This document shows, one piece after another, positions 6,482 to 9,266 of a stretch of 9,266 bases of DNA; position 1 is the stretch's first letter, and every line of letters starts with the position of its first letter. Under the pieces are notes generated by a model. It was not told the DNA's origin, made no database searches, and saw only the letters and a list, made by a program, of their open reading frames with translations. This DNA is from Spirochaetales bacterium. Lineage in GTDB: Bacteria; Spirochaetota; Spirochaetia; DSM-27196; PWMO01. A program made the translations under genes and the position numbers. The stretch is from assembly GCA_007130025.1 (NCBI GenBank), contig SLTF01000344.1, positions 1 to 9,266 on the forward strand, in the 5' to 3' direction.

Positions 6482-6504
6482 ACGGTAACCAAATTGTTGA
6501 CCGT
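6482..6504. repeat. Inverted repeat over the predicted metY -10 box
   Basis: ACGGTAAC (6482-6489) is mirrored by GTTGACCGT (6496-6504), with one unpaired base and a six-base AT-rich centre. On the metY strand it reads ACGGTCAAC-AATTTG-GTTACCGT. It overlaps the proposed -10 and lies just before the ribosome site, so it could be an operator or a leader hairpin. No known methionine riboswitch or box is evident, and the 115-bp gap is too short for a typical SAM riboswitch plus promoter. Confidence 0.4.
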
Positions 6505-6522
6505 CCTTCACGGGATCGTCAA
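6493..6522 (-). promoter_or_regulatory. Candidate metY promoter
   Basis: On the minus strand TTGACG (6517-6522, 5 of 6) and AACAAT (6493-6498, 4 of 6) are 18 bp apart, about 31 bp upstream of the GTG start. This would give metY and the CoA-binding gene a promoter of their own, separate from the upstream hydrolase gene. Confidence 0.35.
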
Positions 6523-6576
6523 GGGTCTCGGGGTGGTGCGAATATTGTGCTTTCCGCCGGCCTCGTTCAATCCGCT

Positions 6577-7416
6577 CTATGGAAGCACACGCTGCAGGAA
6601 CGCCCTCAGACCATCGACGTAGGCCGTGCCGGTCAGCATGAACCCATCGTTGTGCCCACCCTGAAGCTCAAGGAAACTGCCACGCTCGCCCGCCGCCGCC
6701 AGCAGCGCCTGGCCGTGTGACCAGGGAATGATCTCGTCGGTTCGGCTGTGCGCCACCAGCACGGGGGTGTCACTCTCGCGCACGTACTGCAGCGCGGGGT
6801 GACGGTATCGGGCCAGCAGGCGGACGGGGAAGATCGGGTAGTGACGCGCGGCAAGATCGGGGATTGAGGTGAACGATGACTCCACGATCAGGCCGGCAGG
6901 AGCGGTGCGGGCAGCCAGGGCCGCCGCTACCGATCCTCCGAGGGAGCGCCCGAAGAGAACGACGTGTTCGGCCGGGATTCCGCGCGTCTCGGTGACGTAG
7001 TGCCAGGCGGCGTCCGCATCCCGGTTCAGCCCCGCCTCGCCTGGCCGCCCTTCGCTCCGGCCGAATCCCCGATAATCGAAGATGAAGGTGTTCACCCCCA
7101 GATCAGCCAGGATTCGAAGGGTGTCGAGGCGGTGGGAGATGTTGCCCGCATTGCCGTGAAAGAAGATCACCGTGTCGGCTGTCGGCTCGGGCGCGGTCAC
7201 GAACCAGCCGTGGAGTTCTATCCCGTCTTCGGCGCGAATTCGCACATCGTCCCAGAGGAGACCAAGATCGTCCGGTGTGGCGATGATGGCTCGCCCGCCC
7301 GCACGCGGAACGTAGATCAACCGGCCCTGCGCCACAAAGATGAACGCCGCCATGGCGAACCAGAGCACCGCGAGTCCGGAAAACAGCTTGAGCAGAAACG
7401 ATACTGCGACGTTCAT
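6577..7416 (-). CDS. Membrane-anchored alpha/beta hydrolase (BEM46/YfhR-like)
   Basis: A 279-residue serine hydrolase. Residues 5-29 form one hydrophobic N-terminal segment, probably an uncleaved signal anchor that would leave the catalytic domain outside the cytoplasmic membrane. The hydrolase fold follows: HGWFV (69-73), oxyanion motif FFHGNAGN (85-92), DYRGFGRSEG (114-123), nucleophile elbow GRSLGG (156-161) with S158, acid D227 in SRTDEIIPW, and H255 in GGHNDG. The complete Ser-Asp-His triad and the HGNAGN/YRGFGRS motifs are characteristic of the BEM46/YfhR group, whose substrates are mostly unknown (esters or peptides). AAGGAGG (7423-7429 complement), six bases before the ATG, supports the start. 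It precedes metY by 115 bp on the same strand, but a separate metY promoter makes joint function doubtful. Confidence 0.9.
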   Translation of the reverse strand: MNVAVSFLLKLFSGLAVLWFAMAAFIFVAQGRLIYVPRAGGRAIIATPDDLGLLWDDVRIRAEDGIELHGWFVTAPEPTADTVIFFHGNAGNISHRLDTLRILADLGVNTFIFDYRGFGRSEGRPGEAGLNRDADAAWHYVTETRGIPAEHVVLFGRSLGGSVAAALAARTAPAGLIVESSFTSIPDLAARHYPIFPVRLLARYRHPALQYVRESDTPVLVAHSRTDEIIPWSHGQALLAAAGERGSFLELQGGHNDGFMLTGTAYVDGLRAFLQRVLP

Positions 7417-7486
7417 TCGGAACCTCCTTCGCCATACTCCCTGAGCCGGTCAATTTGAGCAATACCCTGCGTGTGCCACGAAGCTT

Positions 7487-7530
7487 GGTGAAACCTCCAG
7501 GTTGGGCTGCAAACCCGGAGCGGGTTCACC
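7487..7530. repeat. Imperfect inverted repeat in the divergent intergenic region
   Basis: GGTGAA (7487-7492) pairs with TTCACC (7525-7530). Inside it CC (7494-7495), TCC (7496-7498) and GGTT (7500-7503) pair with GG, GGA and AACC (7512-7515) across small internal loops. The structure fills the middle of the 161-bp gap between the hydrolase and oxidoreductase starts. No gene is seen in this gap; it may be an operator or chance folding in GC-rich DNA. Confidence 0.3.
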
Positions 7531-7541
7531 GGGGAATGCGA

Positions 7542-7571
7542 CTGGCGAACACCGGCGGTTTGCGCCATACT
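7542..7571 (+). promoter_or_regulatory. Candidate promoter giving a leaderless oxidoreductase mRNA
   Basis: CATACT (7566-7571, 4 of 6) lies six bases before the ATG at 7578, with a weak CTGGCG (7542-7547) 18 bp upstream. No Shine-Dalgarno is visible before this ATG, unlike nearly every other gene here. A -10 box at this distance would start transcription at or next to the A of the start codon. Confidence 0.3.
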
Positions 7572-7577
7572 GAGACC

Positions 7578-8687
7578 ATGAATTACGCTCAACTGCTCTC
7601 ACCCCGCGCCGTCGCCGGAGTTGAAGTGCCCAACCGAATCGTCATGCCACCGCTGGTCATCTGGCAGGCGGGTCTTGACGGCCTGGTCACCGAGGAGCAC
7701 CTGGCGCATTACCGCCGCTCGGCAGGTCCGGGGCTGGTGATCGTGGAAGCCACCGCGGTGTCGCCCGAAGGCCGCCTTGCCGCCACCCAGATTGGCGCCT
7801 GGCACGACGGGCAGACCGAGGGGCTCTTCCGCCTCGCCGAAGCGATTCACCACTCGGGAGCGTCTGCCGGCATTCAGATCCATCACGCGGGCGGGCGTAC
7901 CAGCGCCGAAAAGAACGGCGGGCTACCGATTCTGGTACCCTCCATCACCGCGAAGACGCCCGCCGATGCGCATGAGCTGACCGAGGACCAGATCTTGGGC
8001 ATCGTGACCGCCTTCGCCGCGGCCGCGCGGCGCTGCGTGGAGGCGGGTTTCGACCTGATCGAAATCCACGGAGCCCACGGCTACCTGGGCAGTCAGTTCC
8101 TGGCGCCCTCTACGAACCACCGAACCGATCGCTGGGGCGGAAGCCTGGAGAACCGATGCCGCTTCCTGGTACAGTGCGTGACCGCGGTGCGATCCGCGGT
8201 CGACGCCGCTGCGCCGGGCGGAGGAGCCGGGAGACCGGTGGCCACGGCCGTCCGGCTCGGCGCCGCCGACGGGTCCGATCCGCGGCTCACCGTCGAAGAG
8301 GGGGTGAAGGCGGCACGCCTGCTGGTGGATGCCGGGGCGGAGCTTCTGCACGTGTCGCACGCGGGCTCAATGCCGGCCGTGGCGAAGGATGCGCGCTGGT
8401 CGCCGACCATGGAACTGGCTCGGGCTGTTCGCGCATCGCTTGAAGGTGCCGTGCCGGTGATCGGCGTGGGCGGGATCAAGACGCCGACGGAGGCTGAGTC
8501 GGCAATCGCCGAAGGCGTCTGCGATCTGGTCGCGGTTGGGAGGGCGATGCTCGCCGACCCCGAGTGGGCGGCAAAGTGCGTTGCGGGCGAGGCGGACCAG
8601 ATCAACCGCTGTATCGATTGCAAACCACGCTGCTTCCACTTCACCGATCCTGCGAAGTGTCCACCACGCAAAAGGAGGGAGAAATGA
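7578..8687 (+). CDS. Old Yellow Enzyme-family NADH:flavin oxidoreductase with C-terminal four-Cys motif
   Basis: A 369-residue FMN-dependent TIM-barrel enzyme. Barrel landmarks: VPNRIVMPPL (17-26), IQIHHAGGR (99-107), IEIHGAHGYLGSQFLAP (161-177) with substrate/FMN residues H164, H167 and Y169, RTDRWGGSLENR (182-193), and VGGIKT and VAVGRAML (FMN phosphate, 297-325). After the barrel come C345, C348, C352 and C361 (C-x2-C-x3-C-x8-C), resembling the [4Fe-4S] ligands of 2,4-dienoyl-CoA reductase and trimethylamine dehydrogenase. The protein then ends eight residues later with a basic tail, so the FAD/NAD(P)H domains of those enzymes are absent. Start 7578 is chosen because the family begins there; an in-frame ATG at 7455 would add 41 unlikely residues and cross the intergenic repeat. 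The stop overlaps mtnP by ATGA. The substrate, an activated alkene, is unknown. Confidence 0.9.
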   Translation: MNYAQLLSPRAVAGVEVPNRIVMPPLVIWQAGLDGLVTEEHLAHYRRSAGPGLVIVEATAVSPEGRLAATQIGAWHDGQTEGLFRLAEAIHHSGASAGIQIHHAGGRTSAEKNGGLPILVPSITAKTPADAHELTEDQILGIVTAFAAAARRCVEAGFDLIEIHGAHGYLGSQFLAPSTNHRTDRWGGSLENRCRFLVQCVTAVRSAVDAAAPGGGAGRPVATAVRLGAADGSDPRLTVEEGVKAARLLVDAGAELLHVSHAGSMPAVAKDARWSPTMELARAVRASLEGAVPVIGVGGIKTPTEAESAIAEGVCDLVAVGRAMLADPEWAAKCVAGEADQINRCIDCKPRCFHFTDPAKCPPRKRREK

Positions 8688-9266
8688 TAAAGGTTGGAGT
8701 CATTGGCGGGTCGGGGCTCGAGAATCCTGACATTATTCAGAACCCGGACGAGGTTGTGGTCAACACTCCGTACGGGAAACCCTCATCCACGCTGACGGTT
8801 GGGGAGATCGCCGGGGTGTCCGTGGTGATTCTCTCGCGGCACGATCGGGATCATCGTCTGCCGCCGACTCAGGTCCCCAACCGCGCCAACATTCAGGCGA
8901 TGAAGGATCTCGGGTGTACCCACCTGCTCGCCACCACCGCCGTCGGCTCACTGCGCGAGCCAATCGGGCGCGGCCACTTCGTCATTCTGGATCAGTTCAT
9001 CGACTTCACGCGCCGCCGCGAGGTCACCGTGTTTGATTCCTTCGCGGACGGCATGCACCACATCCCGATGGCCGAGCCCTTCGATGTAATGCTTCGCGAG
9101 CAGCTCTTCCAGACGGCGCAGTCGCAGGGGATTCCGGTGCATGAGCGGGGCACGGTGGTCACCATCGAGGGGCCCCGATTCTCCACCCGTGCCGAATCGC
9201 ACATGTTTCGCGCGTGGGGGGCGGACGTGATCAACATGAGCACCGCGCCGGAGTGTATCATCGCCA
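8684..9266 (+). CDS. mtnP: S-methyl-5'-thioadenosine phosphorylase MtnP (3' end missing)
   Basis: The frame stays open to the window end, giving the first 194 residues of a protein usually near 270-290. MtnP splits methylthioadenosine with phosphate into adenine and methylthioribose-1-phosphate, the first step in recycling the methylthio group left by polyamine and related synthesis. Motifs: VIGGSGL (6-12) with S10, SRHDRDH (51-57) with phosphate ligands R52 and H53, NRANI (66-70), TTAVGSL (84-90) with T85, the DQFIDFT segment (103-109), TIEGPRFSTRAE (160-171) and NMSTAPE (184-190). The spacing S10-R52-H53-T85 equals that of the human MTAP phosphate site. The RHxR loop has D54 where Gly is usual. 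The C-terminal residues that separate MTAP from purine nucleoside phosphorylase are beyond the window. AAAGGAGGGA (8671-8680) inside the preceding gene is the ribosome site, and the ATGA overlap indicates translational coupling. Confidence 0.92.
   Translation, partial: MIKVGVIGGSGLENPDIIQNPDEVVVNTPYGKPSSTLTVGEIAGVSVVILSRHDRDHRLPPTQVPNRANIQAMKDLGCTHLLATTAVGSLREPIGRGHFVILDQFIDFTRRREVTVFDSFADGMHHIPMAEPFDVMLREQLFQTAQSQGIPVHERGTVVTIEGPRFSTRAESHMFRAWGADVINMSTAPECIIA

Noticed and set aside
5301..6488. A 395-codon open frame on the plus strand opposite metY
   Set aside because: It is exactly antisense to a clear, full-length MetY; the translation is low in recognisable motifs and rich in Gly/Val/His, as expected for a shadow frame in GC-rich DNA.
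6462..6576. SAM riboswitch (S-box or similar) ahead of metY
   Set aside because: The gap is only 115 bp, contains a small dyad but no multi-helix layout recognisable as a SAM riboswitch.
7455..7577. 41-residue N-terminal extension of the OYE protein
   Set aside because: Not part of the family fold, crosses an inverted repeat and promoter-like sequence, and has no ribosome site.
1..9266. Mobile element, CRISPR, phage defence or toxin-antitoxin system
   Set aside because: No transposase, integrase, spaced repeats, nuclease or toxin was seen. The AbrB-like protein resembles antitoxin folds, but its partner is arsM, not a toxin.

Overview
The window is a GC-rich bacterial chromosome segment, tightly packed with genes on both strands. 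Most starts have clear Shine-Dalgarno sequences (AAGGAGG or AGGAG type). No rRNA, tRNA, CRISPR array, insertion sequence, integrase or phage gene was seen. The gene set points to a free-living environmental bacterium with sugar-acid catabolism, arsenic methylation and sulfur-amino-acid salvage. The sequence alone does not fix the phylum.

Layout: (1) 1-1246, plus strand: the 3' part of a gluconate 5-dehydrogenase-like SDR, then an IolB/KduI-type cupin isomerase 13 bp downstream. This is the tail of a sugar-acid operon that begins outside the window. (2) 1292-1906, minus strand: an NmrA/BLVRB-like NAD(P)-binding protein, convergent with the isomerase and separated from it by a hairpin. (3) 2071-3178, plus strand: a small SpoVT/AbrB protein with a Cys-x-Cys-Cys motif, overlapping arsM (arsenite methyltransferase) by 8 nt. 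A good sigma70-like promoter with a tandem 9-bp repeat precedes them. (4) 3183-3953, minus strand: a complete classical SDR, tail-to-tail with arsM. (5) 4060-4629, plus strand: a Cupin_5 (DUF985) protein, divergent from the SDR. (6) 4633-7416, minus strand: in transcription order, a membrane-anchored alpha/beta hydrolase, metY (O-acetylhomoserine sulfhydrylase) and a YccU-type CoA-binding protein. (7) 7578-9266, plus strand: an Old Yellow Enzyme-family oxidoreductase that ends just after a four-cysteine motif, overlapping by ATGA the start of mtnP (methylthioadenosine phosphorylase). mtnP runs off the window end.

Functional links: the two best-supported units are the AbrB-arsM pair (arsenic detoxification, possibly self-regulated) and the metY/CoA-binding pair close to mtnP. 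MtnP starts recovery of the methylthio group from methylthioadenosine, and MetY can make methionine from O-acetylhomoserine and methanethiol or sulfide. The two are divergent neighbours here, so a shared salvage role is an inference. Nothing looks like a wholly new system. The most interesting points are the Cys-rich AbrB/ArsM operon with its repeat-containing promoter, the short [4Fe-4S]-type OYE coupled to mtnP, and a dyad over the predicted metY -10 box.
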